64,000 bases of DNA, from contig CM045989.1 of assembly GCA_025175895.1 (NCBI GenBank), positions 20,329,928 to 20,393,927 of the forward strand. The letters run 5' to 3'. The notes beneath the pieces are model-generated. The model had not been told where the DNA came from and did not search any database. It was given only the letters and a program-made list of their open reading frames with translations. Source of the stretch: Wurfbainia villosa (Eukaryota > Streptophyta > Magnoliopsida > Zingiberales > Zingiberaceae). Below, piece after piece: positions 21,640 through 33,421 of the stretch (its first letter is position 1; each line of letters begins with the position of its first letter). The translations under genes were made by a program, and so were the position numbers.

Positions 21640-22340
21640 ACTTTTGTGTCGGTGTTAGTTAATGCGTCCGATATGGATGGAAGGGTATTGTACGTAGATG
21701 TATCATGTCAAAGATTAGGAGCGATCTTGATGCAGTTGAATGAGACGTATATTATATGTATGCTGGTTGAGAAACTAGCGAGATTAGTCATTATAGTCTT
21801 CCAGTTACTTTCAGTTCTGGGTGATATAATGAATTTTGGAATAGTAGATTGGTTTCTCTTGTGAGAAAGTAATTCTCCGTTTCCGAGGAGAATAGTGGGT
21901 TACAGAGTTGTTTCAGGAGACTCTTCATTCGAGAGTGATGATTTATTCGGAGTGTATCCGAAAATAGTGAGTATTGAGATGTTCATGTTGGTGGAACGAT
22001 ATATGGGAAATGATTGATTTCGTAGTTTGATGTTGGGTATTGCCAACAAGCAAAGGTGGAATATTGTGATCGGTAGGGTTATGTACCGTGATGAAGTGGG
22101 AGCCTAGTACGTTAGACTGTGTTGGGAGATTATCTAGAATTCGGAAAGGACTTGATAGGATTTGGGTAATCGATGATCGATTAGCTAGGTTCGCTCATTT
22201 TCTTCCGAGCCGTAAGATGGACTCCGTTGGATTGCTTGATGGAATTATATCCATGGGGCATCCTTGGGTATCATTTCTGATAGTGATTCATGATTTACCT
22301 TACGATTCTGACAAAGTTTCCCATCGGTTACGGGTATAGA
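21640..22340 (+). pseudogene. Decayed RNase H and integrase of D
   Basis: The frame 21646-21864 reads LYVDVSCQRLGAILMQ, the start of gypsy RNase H (DAS..GLGAVLMQ). The frame 22088-22339 reads IWVIDDRLARFAHFLPSRK, the first catalytic region of the gypsy integrase core (DRLTKSAHFLP), followed by a decayed version of the second one. RNase H before integrase confirms Ty3/gypsy. The integrase C-terminus and any chromodomain are not recognisable before the polypurine tract at 22531. Confidence 0.72.
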
Positions 22341-22530
22341 GCTCCACTCTGGTATAGTTATTTACCTCTTAATAGGTTGGCTAAGAGTGTATATAAGAGC
22401 TGGAATGTAATATTCGAGCTCAGTACCCACTTAGTCACTTGAGGGGTGACTTTTCTCCGGATACTTGAGATGGTTATTTTGACACACCGTACAAGTATAT
22501 AAGTCGAAAATTTAGGGACCAAATTTTTAT

Positions 22531-22543
22531 AAGTGGGGGAGAA
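22531..22543 (+). promoter_or_regulatory. Polypurine tract of element D
   Basis: aagtgggggagaa lies immediately before the 3' LTR start (tgtaaaata). Confidence 0.88.
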
Positions 22544-25500
22544 TGTAAAATACGGTAAAAAAAAAAATTATGGATTAACTCCTTTAATTAATTAGGATTA
22601 ATTAGTGGGCTAATGGGGTTAATTATCTAGTTGGGCTGAGTGCATTAGGCTGACCTAGTTGGGCTGAAATTGGGCTTTGGACTGAATTGGGCTTGGGCTG
22701 ATTGGGCTTGGGATGATTGGGCCGAACCAGCTGAGCTGAACCCAAATCAGGTTAGCTTTGGATTTGGCTGGGTTAACCGAATCACTCGAACAACTTTTAA
22801 AAACTTCGAATGAATCGATCTTTCATGATTTCACCGTTTCCGCTTCTCCGCCTCGTTTCTTTGCTCCGCGCGATCGCGGGTTCGCAGATCGCAGATCGCG
22901 ATAGCCACGGCGTTACATTTAGCCGATCTCCTGCCGAGATCGGAGGTGCTTCGCCCTAGGGGTGCTTCCTCGATGGGACAGCGCCGCTGCCGCGGTGAGT
23001 CACGAGAGGGAGGTTTCGCCGTCAATCATCGCCTGAACTAGGTAAGGATCGATCTCTTTCCTTCTGTGGGATGTGAGCTGAGATTTTTGCTATGAGATTT
23101 TTATTGAGCTTAAATTCATTGTGGGCAGCGATCGGAGCCTAGTGTTCATCGGAAAACAGAGGACGAGGAAGAGGTACTGCCGGGGGAGAGCTAAGCTCGG
23201 TAAGCTTCGAGTTCTCTTGGTTTTCCTATGGTAATTGTTGTATTGGTTGTGGGTTTCTGTTCGATGTCGATTAGTTTGGCTATGGATCGCGTTAAAGTTG
23301 AAATCGTTCGTTGATTTTGTGATAGTGGTATGGTCGATTTTGGTGTGTAGCATTTGGGGATTTACTTCCAGTGCATTGTTACTTTTTCGATTTGAAGTTT
23401 TGGGATTCGTTTGATACGGGTATGAGTTGGTGTTGCGCCGGAAAATAGGGGGTGCTGCCGGGGAAGATTTGATCGGTAAGCTCATGTTACCTTTTCTGTT
23501 CGATGGTAGTTGTTATGTGCTTGGGAGGTGACTGATCTGTATGTGTGTGTGAATTGATTGGCGGTGATAAATTGAGCTTGAGGTAGGCTGCCATTACAGT
23601 TTGGTTGTGGATAGATGTCGATCAGATTGGTTCAATTTCTGTTGATCGTTGATGTTGAGTGAATTGTGGTTGTCGGTCAATCAACTATTCATTATGAGAT
23701 TTCTGGGTTTGTTGTGATAAGGAGATGTTGATCCAGATCACTGTGATCGAGATGTGTGTTACCTTCATAGCTATACAGCTGGTGTTAGAACTAATTCATG
23801 AAGTGTGCAATGAATTGATGTGAAGGATTGATGATTTAGTGTGTGAATGGATTAGCTGTGGTAATTTGGATATTGAGGTAAGCCGGATTATTCTGAGCGT
23901 TGATGATTGTGTAGATTTATTATGTGTTGGATTATGGTGGATCAGTTTGGGAAATCGAGGTTTCTACCTCGTAGACGAGAAAAGGATGCAGGTATAGGAA
24001 CGATGTAGTGTTTAGTTCCTACGTTTGTAGGATACTTGTACTTAATCATGGTTGCTATTATGTGCAAGTTTGGATACGGCAGTCCACTAGTGAGGACTAT
24101 TGGTGCAGATTCAGATCATGTGGGTAATATCAACCTGGTCCAGTACTTTTGATCAAATTCTAGTGCATGATCTTGGATATATGTTTATACCTGTTTACCT
24201 TAAATCCACTCTTATTTAATCATATGCTTGTACTACCTTGACCTTTGAGATATATACCCTGTTACGTCATTGATTATCTAGCACGGATAGGAACTATAAA
24301 CCCTATTATGTGTTAGCCGATGAATATTTAGTAAGAACAGGTGGTTAGGGTTATCCTTGTGACCTCAGATTGGATTACTGTGTTACATCACTATGGTTAG
24401 GTGATGGATTGGATTATGGAGTCGATTGTTATATCATACCCATATTAGCGGTGCATCTATTGTGGATCTAGTTGTCTGTGCATAGATAAGTATGTGGTTA
24501 CGGACTAGAGGTCCTAGCATGATTGTATTTCCATTATGGATCGTATATCTGGGTATGATTATATGGATGGTCGATAGTATCTCGCTACTGACTAGTGGTC
24601 TTAGCGTGGTTGACTGTCAGATGAATATGACTCTTTGTACGATAGAGAGAGTCTTGTGGATTGTAGTCCTTGCATAGTTTGACTTTTGGTTGACCAGGAC
24701 TCCCCGTGAGATAGGGAGTGTTGCGAGGATACTTGTGTGGATCTATGCATCATTACATTTGCATGCATGATGACGACTGGGTCTCCCTTATGGATGAGAC
24801 GGGTCGTCAGTCATCCTGCCTCCCCGGCCACTCGGGGTAGTGGTAGCAGGGTTGAGGGCAGAGCATTGGATGTGCCGCGCTCGGATACTATGGATGGTGG
24901 TAGCTGGAAATGCGCACCTGGCCACTGTGCAGAGTGGTGTTAGCACTCGCCCACTATAGACGGTGGTTGTGTGATGTGCAGTTGTCCTATGTGCAGCGTT
25001 TGTCTACTCATGGGTAGGGACAGCGTGGCTTGCAGCAGGGGCCCCTAGGTGTAGTTAGCTTTTTACGCTTATACGCTACTCAGTCATACTATCCAACTCG
25101 GTCACTCGAGAGTGGTGGCAGCTGGAGTCAGGCTAGTTATCATTTGTCGTGCCACCTTGGCCACTCTGGGGTCGTGGTTGGGCCAGATCATGACGATGAC
25201 CATGCATATGCTTTCGATATATATGTATGCATGTATTTGATATATGTTTTACATATGCTCGTGAGATCTTGCATTTGATTGAGCTATGATTGCTGCATAT
25301 GGTTGTTCATCATGATACATGCCATCTGCATTTTATATACTGCTATGTGTTGAGCATGATACATGCGTTGATTCAGACTGTTATATGCATTTGATTAGCA
25401 TCATGTCATTGTGTGGTACGGACCAGGTTGTTATTACAGGTGATCATATACTGTTCATATGTTGGAGTATTGGTCAGGTATAGGATTGACTTGGTACGTT

Positions 25501-26241
25501 ATATGAGTTATGTTATTGTAAATCTGTTCAGGATGATCTAGCATCTGGTGTTACAGACCGTCAGGTACGTTGGTACATTACTTCATGTTCAATTGATCAG
25601 TTTAGTATATACACTGAGTATGACTTTACTGTAGTTATTTGTTATTAGAGTTGGATAGGACTGTATGTCTATTGGACTCATGCTGTATACCTGTAGATCT
25701 TCACATGTATACTTGTAGATCTATCCTTATATGTTGTTCATGCACTTTCTATATATTACCCCTGAGTTTATACTCACCACCCTGGACCACGGGTTTCACT
25801 CGCCGATAATGTAGAAGATTCCTTGGACGTTCAGAGCTCTACCAGCTGATCCCATCTCACACCGGACGAACGGATGAAGGTGTATTTACGCTTTGTTGTA
25901 TTCTTGTGGATTAATGTATTCCATATTGTTGTTTTGGGTTTTAGTTTGTATTGTTTTCGTATTTGCGACATACGGATGTGTTGTATATATTAGGTCTTCG
26001 ATTTGATTTTCTGTTATGATTCTTGTCGTGTCAAGTCACTCCGAAGTGCACAGTTGGCCTTTGTATCTTGTTTATCTATTTGTATTGTTTCCGCTGTGTT
26101 TAGTATAATTGGTATGTTGATATCTTTATATCATATTGTTGTTGTGGGCCTACGGGCCTTGTATTAACCCGATATGTTGCCACGTACAGGGGAGATGCAG
26201 TCCATTTGCTTTTCGGCACGGTATACTCTCGGGGCGTGACA
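22544..26241 (+). repeat. 3' LTR of element D
   Basis: It is 3698 bp and aligns with 14972-18704. It ends ggggcgtgaca and is followed by the atgtg duplication and the rest of the B1 leader. The palindromic cassettes recur at 24767-25180. Small indels relative to the 5' copy cluster near 22870-23010, 24060-24120 and 25170-25200. Confidence 0.92.
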
Positions 26242-26966
26242 ATGTGCCTTACGATCGGCAAGTACACACGCTCCTTAATAATTTCCTATAACCATATTTG
26301 ACCCTGTGATCCACAAACAAACTCATCCGCTGGGGAGGAAGGCACTCAGATCTGACGCAGAAGTTTGCTTGCATCACATGTCAAATCGTAATGGAGGCCG
26401 TGGGAATTTATAAAAATATCCCTCTCCCACTTAGTAATTTGAAAATGAGGAATTTTCTAGCCTACGACATGCATATCAAACAAAAAGAAATAAATATGAA
26501 AATAAATTATTTTCCAACTATTATGGCTTTTGTCTTCAATATGTCTCCTGTCGCATCGCCTTCTCGTCCGCTCCTCCTACGCCATGTACGAGCCATCCGG
26601 AGATCCGAGCCAAGACTAAAAACTATTTTAATTTACATCCATCGATCCTATACTCCACGAGAGAGTGTACATTAAATCTAGATCGAAAGTAAAATAAAAT
26701 AAAGAGTGGCTAAACAATGCCGTATTTAATTTACAAAAACTAAATACTAGCCTCATCAACCCCGAGGATTCAACAAAAAAAAATATTTACACACATACAA
26801 TCACATACACACATATGGCCATAATAGTCGGATCTTATGCTTGCAACCAAAGAGTTAAACTACGCATATCCTACTATTATCTGGCACATATAATATATGA
26901 AAAAGTGCATAAAAATTAACCGAATCCAAAACACACAAAACCGGAAACCTTGTCTCTGATACCAAT
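26242..26966 (-). other. B1 leader, part right of element D, with primer site
   Basis: It continues the B leader after the atgtg duplication and aligns with 32705-33421 and 39190-39909. The minus-strand primer site tggtatcagag is at 26954-26964, two bases from the LTR. No gene is credible; the plus-strand frame 26391-26675 has no counterpart of the same length in B2 or B3. Confidence 0.85.
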
Positions 26967-28928
26967 TGAAGGTTTTTGCTTATCGAGTCCGTGAGGGGAA
27001 ACTTCGCTTCCCACTTCACCATGGTAGCTTGTCCATGGCAATCCCTTCGATGTCCCCAGATTAAAAAAATTTATTCCTAGACAAAAGGGATTGACAAAGC
27101 AACCAAGTCATCGTCGTGCTATTCGTTTAGAGAGGTCACTTGAACAAACTAGTTGTTCAAGCGACCATCCTCTATTCTACGAGTAGCGCAGAATAGATGA
27201 TGTCCGGATCGCCTGTTTTTGTATTTATGCTCGGGATACAAGTACTATTTAGCCATTTACAGATTTATAACATGCTTATAATTGAAAAACAAAAACAAGA
27301 AACAAACAAAAGAAGAAAGTAGAATAGGTATACCTCTTGATCTTCTAATGTATGACCTTCCTCCTTTTGGACGTCATGTGGGCGATGCTCTACCAAAAGT
27401 CAAAGCTCCTAGATCGCAAATATTCCTTCCTTTCTCATCCAAATCAAGAGGAAGAATAGAAACAAGGCTCATCTCCTTCCTATATCCAACCAACAAGCAA
27501 CAAGGAGAGTGCATACCGCCGGCCAACAAGGAGAAGGAGATAATGGTGGAAACCAGCCAAGACACCAAGGGAAAGCCCTATATCTTGTTTCCACCACCAA
27601 AGGAGAAGGAAAAGAGGTCTTTGGATGCTGCCCAAGAGCTCAGATAGGGATGTGGGCACCGGCCACCAAAGGAGGAAGAAGAAACAAAACTTTCCTTATT
27701 TTGTGCCACCCAAACCTCCTAAACCCTAAGCCTCCAAACCCTAATCCTTGCTTTCCTTATTGCCGACCATGGAAGAGGGGAAGAAGAATAGGATGAGCTC
27801 ATGCCAAGGTAGAGAGGAGAAGAATAGGGGCCAGCCAACTTTTGGAAGAAGAAGGAACACCTCCTTGAGTTACCGCCCACCCCTATGTCCCAAAACCCTA
27901 ACCCTTGCCACCACTCCCAATCCTAATCTAATTAGGATTCGTTGCCTCCCAAGATAATCCCCTCATCCATCCTATTTTTTGCCGCCCACTTCATAACTCT
28001 ATTTATAGAGTTGGGCTCAAGCCATAATTTAATCTCCTCCATTGGTTCTAGGGATTTAATCTCAACCGTCGAATCTAGAGATTTAATCTCACCCGTCGGA
28101 TCTTAGAGATTTAATCTCTACCTATGGATCTTAGAGTTTTGTTTCTATCCATTGGATCTAAGCTTCATGAGGTATTAATAGGCTACATTAGGGACCAATA
28201 GGAGGAGTTGGGTCTTGGCCACCCATGGATCAAGCCCACATAAAGTCTGATCCACTAATGATGATCCAATCCACTAAAGGTTCATCATTGATCTACCTCA
28301 CCAACCCCCATATGATAATATCGGCTCCATATATTATTTTTACATGTTCTCCCCGTGTTTAAGATCTCGAATGTCCATCGATTAATTAATTTACTGACCA
28401 ATAATTAATCAACATCTAACTCCTTGAGTAGTACCACTCAACCTTTTCATCATGCCGGACCGTGTTCTATATATTAGGATGATGATGTCCCCTTGAGGAG
28501 CTCAAATAGATGAGTACTAAGTATATGTGCCCGTTATTATATCAGGATTAAGAGCATATACTAAATAATATCTGAGGTCCGATTCGATTATGTAGTCAGC
28601 AATAAATCGAATCACCTCTAAGTTGGTCCTGCTCAATACACACAAAGTGCACTAGTGTGATTCTATGGTCAAGACAAACCAACCAAACCACACTACAACC
28701 ATTCCGATGGTTTGTCCAAAGTCATCTCAGTTGTGAGCCTTTACTTATACTTTTCAAGGGGCCGATAACATGATCTCCTATGTAACACCATACACCATGT
28801 TATCTACAATGTAAAGTATTAAACAATATTACATAACCATAAAAATATGCAAACAATGATCATGTGATTCTTATTCCAAAATAAAGATGTTCATACAAAA
28901 GATAGACTTTTTAGTATACATCCCTACA
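26967..28928 (-). repeat. LTR shared by B1 and B2
   Basis: It is 1962 bp. It serves as 5' LTR for B1 (primer site on its left) and as 3' LTR for B2 (polypurine tract at 28929). It begins tgaagg and ends ccctaca on the plus strand. It is nearly identical to 33422-35384 and shares the 43-bp inversion at 28462-28504. A TATA-like tttata is at 28002-28007 (minus strand), next to accgtcggatc repeats. Confidence 0.92.
28462..28504 (+). other. 43-bp inverted segment with flanking deletion in the B LTR
   Basis: This segment is the reverse complement of the part reading tgagctcctcaagg..atatataggacac in uninverted LTRs (8672-8714, 48750-48780). About 35 bp on one side and about 110 bp on the other are missing. 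The same rearrangement is at 34918-34960. Neither outer LTR of the array nor the solo LTR has it. Confidence 0.88.
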
Positions 28929-28969
28929 ATCTCCCACTTATACTAAAAGACTATGCTGTACTCAAAGTG

Positions 28970-29311
28970 TCATATATCTGATCCCCATTCCCTCCACATG
29001 CCTATAAAAGCTCTTGCCGAAAGGGCCTTAGTGGAAGGATCTTCCAGGTTGTCCTTCGATGCAATCTTGGCCACAGCAACTTCTCCTCTCTTTACGATTT
29101 CTCGTACCAGGTGGTACTTGCGCTCTATGTGTTTACTAGCCTTATGGGCTCGTGGTTCCTTCGAGTTTGCACCACTATTATCACAATAAATTGTGATAGT
29201 TACGGTAAACCGAGAATCACATCCAAGTCCATCGAAGTTCTGAGCCATACAACTTCTTTGCCGCCTCGGAGGCGCCACATACTCGGCTTCCATGGTGGAG
29301 TCCATACGCAT
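28970..29311 (-). pseudogene. B2 RNase H, damaged
   Basis: The frame reads DSTMEAEYVAPP.., IYCDNSGANSKEPRAHKASKHIERKYHLVREI and KDNLEDPSTKAL, the RNase H C-terminus of copia elements. Compared with B3 (35426-35776) it has many small deletions, and the region 29312-29531 between it and RT cannot be read at all. Differences fall mostly where B3 has CAG or CTG. Confidence 0.75.
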
Positions 29312-29531
29312 TTATTGACACTCCTTCCATACAATGGCTCCACCTCCCTAAAAGCTTACAAAACACGGAGGTAGACTTCTTTGTTATCCTATCGATTGGA
29401 AGTCGAAATTTGTGTAACCCACGGGGAGTAATTAGTACGCGATAAACAATATAATCCCTAGTCCTTCTCGGGTACTTGATATATGCTTTCTGCGGTCAAT
29501 GTCACATCTGGATTACTCGATGTCTCGATTA

Positions 29532-30545
29532 TCATGCCCACGTAGCGGATATCCCGGTCTCGTCTGAAAGCATCGCATACATGAGGCTTCCTACTGCCGA
29601 AGCATAAGGAACCGCCTTCATCTCCTCAGATGATCTAGGACACATCTCCTTAGATAAAGGAACTCCGTGCCTGAAATGTAGAAAACCCTTCTTGGAGTTT
29701 TGCATGCTAAAACGCTCCATAATCGTGTCTATGTATGAAGCTTGGGATAAGCACAACATCCTTTTCTTAGATCCCCTTATAACCTTGATCCCAAGGATGT
29801 GTCCCACCTCTTCCAAGTTCTTCATATCAAACTGTTTGGACAACCATACCCTTACGTTCGATAACACCTTGATATTGTTGCCAATCAACAAAATGTCATC
29901 TACATATAGTACAAGAAATATCACTACGTTTCCGTCACATCTCTTGTATACACAAGACTCATCCGGACTTTGAATAAATCCATACGATTGGATTACCTCA
30001 TCAAAGCGAATGTTCCAAGACTTCGAAGCTTGCTTCAATCCATAAATGGATCGATTAAGCTTACATACAAGATGCTCTTTGCCCTTAGCAATTAATCCCT
30101 CTGGTTGCTTCATGTAGATGTTTTCCTCAAGACTTCCATTAAGGAAAGCTGTCTTGACATCCATCTGCCACACCTCATAATCCATATGAGCTGCTATGCA
30201 TAAGAGAATCCGGATAGACTTAAGCATGGCTACCGGCGAAAAGGTCTCCTCATAATTGATACCCTCTTTCTGACTATACCCCTTCGCAACAAGCCTCGCT
30301 TTAAAGGTCTCCACCTTCCCATATATTCCTCTCTTTCTCTTGTAGATCCATTTACATCCAATGGTTTTTACACCATCGGGTGGTTCTACTAGCTCCCAGA
30401 CCTGATTTGAATCCATAGATTTAATCTCAGCATTCATTGCACTTTGCCAAGATACTGCATCTTTATCTTTGATTGCCTCGTCATATGTCCAGGGATCAGG
30501 TTCATGTTCGCCAGGGACCAAATCAGAAGATTCTCCCAAGAACAT
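29532..30545 (-). pseudogene. B2 reverse transcriptase, long frame
   Basis: A 337-codon frame covers the RT domain: GCKWIYKRKRG near residue 63, QMDVKTAFLNG at 127-137, IYGLKQASKSW at 167-177 and the YVDD box at 214-217. The match then runs to the connection region (YASAVGSLMYAML) and is lost in an unrelated tail of about 10 residues, where a small indel shifts the frame. All RT core motifs are present, so this is a truncated product of the polyprotein and not a separate gene. It has no start of its own; it would be made only as part of gag-pol. Confidence 0.85.
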
Positions 30546-30557
30546 GAATCTATCAGG

Positions 30558-31769
30558 CTATCTCACAACCCTCCCACTACGATGAGGTATCACCTGTGTA
30601 TCCTCTGTGACACGCGGTGCAGTGACATGTGGTATATCCTCTTGTACCGGTGGTACTAAAGAAGTGACTTTCCCTTTTAACTCCTCCAGAACAATTTTAC
30701 TCTTGGGCTTGTGGATCATCACATAGTCTTCCTCTAGAAATCTGGCATCCGTGCTAACAATCACCTTTTGATCTCTAGGACTATAAAACAATCCAACCTT
30801 TGTTCCCCTGGGATAGCCAACGAACAAGCATACTTCTATACGAGGTTCCAACTTACCAGCATCTGCCTTCAGCACATGTGCTGGACTCCCCCTTATCCGA
30901 ATATGTCTTAGACTAGGCTTTCGCCCAGTCAACAACTCTGTGGGAGTAGAAGGCACTGATTTAGATGGAACCAAGTTCAGAATGGACACTGCCGTATCTA
31001 GAGCATATCCCCAGAACGAATCTGGCAAGTCAGAATAACTCATCATCGATCTAACCATCTCCATAAGAGTCCTATTCCTTCGCTCTGCTACACCATTCTG
31101 CTGGGGTGTGCCAGGTGCAGTCAATTGGGATTGAATCCCAGCCTCTGATAAGTAATCCCTAAACTCTCCCAAGAGGTAGTCACCACCACAATCAGATCGT
31201 AGTGTCTAGATACTTTTACCTTTACGTTCCTCCACATCAGCCTTGAATTCTTTGAACTTGTCAAAGCATTCAGACTTGCGGCGCATCAGGTAAATGTATC
31301 CATATCTTGAGTAATCATCTATAAAAGAGACGAAATACTCAAAACCACCTCTAGCCTGGATAGACATAGGACCACACAAATCAGAATGAACCAATTCCAA
31401 CACATCTTTTGCTTTATACCCCTTGGCCTTAAAAGTCCTCTTGGTCATCTTACCCTCCAAGAAAGATTCACAAGTTGGGAGATCCTCCACAACTAATGAA
31501 CCCAAAAGTCCATAAGCTATCAACCTTTGAATTCTTCTTAGGTTAATGCGACCAAGCCTAAGATGCCAAAGATATGTTTGGTTCATCTTCGAAGGTTCTT
31601 TTCTCTTATTGGAATTAGAAGGTGAGTTATTAACTTCAATTTGCATCGTGGGAGGTTTTGGTTCAAGTGTGTAAAAGTTTTCTATCAATGTACCTGAATA
31701 AATATTCTCCCTATTCCTTTTTATAACGGCTCTGTCATTAAAAGAAATAGAATATCCATCCATAAACAA
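30558..31769 (-). pseudogene. B2 pre-integrase and integrase
   Basis: The frame 31206-31769 holds GAG-pre-integrase and the zinc module, where HxLRLGR replaces the second His and CESFLEGK replaces the second Cys, so zinc binding should be lost. HSDLCGPMSIQARGG carries the first catalytic Asp. A TAG at 31206-31208 interrupts. The frame 30558-31172 continues with PGTPQQNGVAERRN (catalytic Glu) and the C-terminal region to RSGRVVR. The DRGGEY block between them reads DCGGDY. B3 shows the same defects. Confidence 0.85.
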
Positions 31770-32366
31770 TTTAGAAACTAAAACTAAGTTCTTTCTAAAT
31801 AAAGGTTCATTAAGGGAATTTCCAGAACCTAAGTTGTATTTTTCTCAAGAGATAAATAAAACTTCTCCCCTTTGCAATAGCCGCACCTTCATGGCATTGC
31901 CCAAGTAAATGCGTAATCTCTCCCTTAGCTAGTCGTCGGGTTTCTGGAACCTTTGCAGTATTGCAACATGATTAGTGGCTCGTATCTACACACGGTGCAT
32001 TAGATAACACCGCTAATCATGTTTCAACGACTAGTCCAAAGGATATATCTTTGTTCTGCTTTGGATTGGGACAGTCCTTCTTCCAATGTCAATCTTGCTT
32101 GTATGTGAAGTACTTGCCTTTCGGCTTCTTCACTCCTCCCTGAGATCCTCCTACCACCTTTGCTCCACCTTGTTTCTCCTTCTTCTTGCCTTTCGGCTTA
32201 GAAGTAGAAACCTTTTTGAGCAACCATGGCTTGAGGACACTCTTCGAAGAGTGCATACTTGTACTCCTTAGCAGATAAGACAATATCTAGATTCTTTTCC
32301 AATCAACATTATTTGGGTATAGTAAGTTTATTTCCTTTAGTATCATAGTAACTGGACTGAAAGTCA
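31770..32366 (-). pseudogene. B2 protease remnant and gag remnant
   Basis: gag starts at the ATG at 32366-32364. A frameshift near 32310 precedes the part read at 32089-32283, where the EYKYALFEECP block is joined to AMVAQK (junction about 32231-32235), the same deletion of about 470 bp as in B1 and B3. The zinc knuckle has Tyr for its first two Cys and a stop follows. The protease part (31800-32030) has small deletions relative to B3. Confidence 0.78.
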
Positions 32367-33421
32367 TTTTTGAAAATCCTAAGAATCACATAGATCATTA
32401 CTGTATATTTCAAAAAATTATTGATTCCTCAAACAATAAAATTTTAAAATCAACCAACACCTCTAAACACTGAGAATATCGTATGTCACGATGGTGTGGA
32501 CGTATACGAATTCTACATTTGTAAGAGGAGGTTTTACCCATTAATTTTACTATCTTGTCAAACTAACTTTTTGACAAGTAAAATTAATAGTTGGTTTCTC
32601 TTCGGCTCTACAAATAAAAGCAGTGACTCAGATGGGGAGGATACTTATATTTGTATCTAAGTGTTGACCATTACTTGGTACCAAGGTAATTATCTCGGGT
32701 TATGTCCCTTACTTGGTACACACGCTCCTTAAAAATTTCCTATAACCATATTTGACCCTGTGATCCACAAACAAACTCATCCAATGGGGAGGAAGGCACT
32801 CAAAGCTGATGCGCAAGTTTGCTTGCATCACATGTCAAATCGTAATGGAGACCGTGGAAATTTATAAAAATATCCCTCTCCCACTTAGTAATTTGAAAAT
32901 GAGGAAGTTTCTAGCCTACGTCATGCATATCAAATAAAAAGCAATAAATATGGAAAATAAATTATTTTCCAACTATTATGGCTTTTGTCTTCAATATGTC
33001 TCCTGTCGCATCACCTTCTCGTCCGCTCCTCCTATCCATGTACGAGCCATCCGGAGATCCGAGCCGAGACAAAAAAACTATTTTAATTTACATCCATCGA
33101 TCCTATACTCCACGAGCGGGTGTACATGAAATCTAGATCGAAAGTAAAATAAAATAAAGAGTGGCTAAACAATGTCGTATTTAATTTACAAAAACTAAAT
33201 ACTAGCCTCGTCAACCCCGAGGATTCAACAAAAATAAATATTTACACACATACAATCACATACACACATATGACCATAATAGTCGGATCTTATGCCTGCA
33301 ACCAAAGAGTTAAACTACATATATCCTACTATTATCCGACACATATAATATATGAAAAAGTGCATAAAAATTAACCGAATCCTAAACACACAAAACCGGA
33401 AACCTTGGTTCTGATACCAAT
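32367..33421 (-). other. B2 leader with primer site
   Basis: Noncoding on both strands as far as I can see; it aligns with 38856-39909. The minus-strand primer site tggtatcagaa is at 33409-33419. It ends two bases before the LTR. Confidence 0.85.

Larger units (their letters stand above)
14972..26241 (+). mobile_element. Element D: Ty3/gypsy LTR retrotransposon (Tekay/Del-like, tentative)
   Basis: It is 11.27 kb, with LTRs of 3733 and 3698 bp running TGTAAAATA..to ..GTGACA, flanked by atgtg at 14967-14971 and 26242-26246. The interior (3.84 kb) has a gag with two Cys clusters, then RT, then RNase H, then integrase; integrase after RT-RH is the Ty3/gypsy order. The LTRs are close to each other in sequence, but the interior has no long frame at all. 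Very long LTRs and the doubled Cys cluster in gag resemble chromoviruses of the Tekay/Del group; no chromodomain was seen. Confidence 0.88.
7828..28928 (-). mobile_element. B1: minus-strand Ty1/copia unit, interrupted by a solo LTR and by element D
   Basis: The unit reads from right to left: LTR 26967-28928, primer site, leader, a gag with a large deletion, PR, IN, RT, RH, polypurine tract, LTR 7828-9241. The left LTR is entered by element A, so its first 0.7 kb lies beyond the window. A solo LTR at 10132-12042 splits RT and the gypsy element D at 14972-26241 splits the leader; both leave exact 5-bp duplications. B1 differs from B2 and B3 in sequence but has the same gag deletion. The left LTR lacks the 43-bp inversion found in the right one. 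Confidence 0.88.

Noticed and set aside
26391..26675. 94-codon plus-strand frame next to element D
   Set aside because: It lies antisense in the B leader; the equivalent places in B2 and B3 are not open.
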